The notes beneath the pieces were generated by a model that did no database searches, was not told where the DNA came from, and saw nothing but the letters and a program-made list of their open reading frames with translations. Below are positions 4,450-5,463 of a stretch of DNA of 5,463 nucleotides, piece by piece (the first letter of the stretch is position 1; every line of letters begins with the position of its first letter). The stretch lies in assembly GCA_028691095.1 (NCBI GenBank), contig JAQUZZ010000122.1, positions 1 to 5,463 of the forward strand, written 5' to 3'. The translations under genes were made by a program, and so were the position numbers. This DNA comes from Alistipes sp. (lineage in GTDB: Bacteria > Bacteroidota > Bacteroidia > Bacteroidales > Rikenellaceae).

Positions 4450-5463
4450 CTATTGTTTTACAAATTCGACCCTGCGATTCAACGCCATGTTGGAGGGGGT
4501 GTCATTGGCTGCAATGGGGTTCGAGGCTCCAGCGCCATCGGTGGTTAGCGCATCGGCCGACACGCCCAATTTCACCAATTCCGCTTTCACCGACGCTGCA
4601 CGACGTTTCGACAGGTCGAGGTTCACGGCATCGCTTCCGCTATTATCGGTATGTCCCGTGATCTGCACCTTAACCTTTTCCTGTTGAATTACGACAGCAA
4701 TATCGTGCAACGCTCCATAGGATTCAGGCTTTATCTTGTCGGAATTCAGATCGAAATAGATGCCATAAGAGATGAGTTTGCCCTCCTCGATCAGTTTGCT
4801 TCGTGTGTCGGGAGAGGCGGTGGTAACACGCAGATTGGTAAGGAATCCCGTTCCTTGACTCGTGTCCCACAGATCAAACATCAGTCGATTGGGTTTGAAG
4901 TCAGCAGGGAGAATGGTGGGCAGATCCATCACTTTCTGTCCAGCATGATAGACCCTCATGCGACGACGTTGCACCCAGACAATCACGTGCTCCGGGGTGT
5001 TACGCCCAACAGGTGAGAGTTCCGAACTGCCGTCAATCCACCCGCTTTCGTGATAACATTGGACATACCACCGGTCGTGTGCCATTTGCAATCTGAGTCC
5101 CGATAGAGAGGGATCAATGATGCCCGGATCGGAAGTTTCGCCATGATACATTGCAAAAACCACCGCCGAAGGATTGACCTCGTCGCTCGGCACCACAATA
5201 AGGTCGAATTCAACAATGTAGTTGTCCGGCAATACGAAGTTCTGGAGGTATTGATACTTTTTATCCACCACGTTCATATGCAGCCACTTCCCCTCAGCAA
5301 GGTTTAGCTGCTTCACCTCCCCGCTTCCGTCTGTCGTCCAGTGCGTTGGGAAATCACCTATGGCATCTTGGGAGAAGTCCTCAAATAGTAACACTTGGTC
5401 GCCCGGCACAAAATCATATTGCGAAAAGGATTGCAGCGTCGACTGTGTCGGCTGAGGATTCGG
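4450..5463 (-). CDS. OmpA-family outer-membrane protein with jelly-roll-like N-terminal domain (5' end outside window)
   Basis: The frame stays open to the right edge, so the gene starts outside the window; 337 residues are visible. A GTG at 5409-5407 could be taken for the start, but the sequence before it (SQYDF, then VPGDQVLLFEDFSQ) reads as continuous protein. Visible residues about 19-215 look like a beta-rich, lectin or LamG-like sandwich (FEDFSQDAIGDFP, then repeated strands with W and Y). Residues 229-337 are an OmpA C-terminal domain: ISYGIYFDLNSDKIKP (231-246), then GHTDNSGSDAVNLDLSKRRA (270-289) with the aspartate and arginine positions that bind diaminopimelate in peptidoglycan, and a terminal NRRVEF. 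The protein probably sits at the outer membrane, tied to peptidoglycan; the ligand of the front domain is unknown. The gene is convergent with the regulator gene and ends at the shared hairpin. Confidence 0.88.
   Translation of the reverse strand, partial: PNPQPTQSTLQSFSQYDFVPGDQVLLFEDFSQDAIGDFPTHWTTDGSGEVKQLNLAEGKWLHMNVVDKKYQYLQNFVLPDNYIVEFDLIVVPSDEVNPSAVVFAMYHGETSDPGIIDPSLSGLRLQMAHDRWYVQCYHESGWIDGSSELSPVGRNTPEHVIVWVQRRRMRVYHAGQKVMDLPTILPADFKPNRLMFDLWDTSQGTGFLTNLRVTTASPDTRSKLIEEGKLISYGIYFDLNSDKIKPESYGALHDIAVVIQQEKVKVQITGHTDNSGSDAVNLDLSKRRAASVKAELVKLGVSADALTTDGAGASNPIAANDTPSNMALNRRVEFVKQ

Noticed and set aside
5407..5409. GTG as the start of the OmpA-family gene
   Set aside because: The frame remains open to the right edge with protein-like sequence ahead of it and no ribosome site, so the gene simply starts outside the window.

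Overview
The window looks like chromosomal DNA from a member of the Bacteroidota, most likely order Bacteroidales. The genus cannot be told from the sequence alone. Three things point there. Two intergenic regions carry promoters of the Bacteroidota type (a TTG-like -33 box, 19 bp, then TAnnTTTG), and most starts have A-rich leaders instead of a Shine-Dalgarno. The gene families are also typical: a membrane-anchored AraC-type regulator, a jelly-roll/OmpA fusion, and a PqqD / S26 peptidase / HprK-like trio. No mobile element, CRISPR array, tRNA or rRNA is visible.

Layout, left to right. (1) 1-837, minus strand: a small phosphoribosyltransferase gene followed 40 bp later by a DUF362 protein with a twin-arginine signal, which runs off the left edge. 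A good promoter sits far upstream (1103-1132), giving this pair a leader of roughly 260 nt with several competing hairpins. (2) 1186-2849, minus strand: a compact three-gene operon in the order HprK/PEPCK-like P-loop ATPase, S24/S26-type peptidase, PqqD-like protein. The first two genes overlap, and a GC-rich hairpin follows the last stop codon. (3) 2850-3207: a 358-bp divergent control region with several inverted repeats and an exact 13-bp tandem repeat. (4) 3208-4308, plus strand: a regulator with about seven membrane helices and a C-terminal AraC DNA-binding domain. (5) 4332-4375: a 19-bp perfect hairpin between convergent genes. (6) 4450-5463, minus strand: an OmpA-family protein with a jelly-roll-like N-terminal part, cut by the right edge.

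The most interesting unit is the trio in (2) with the divergent membrane regulator in (4). PqqD-like proteins bind leader peptides, HprK-like kinases tailor some lasso peptides, and S26-type enzymes cut peptides. The trio therefore resembles part of a peptide-modification system, yet the window shows no precursor, cyclase, radical SAM enzyme or exporter. Control of the operon by the AraC-type protein is an inference from the divergent arrangement and the repeats between them.
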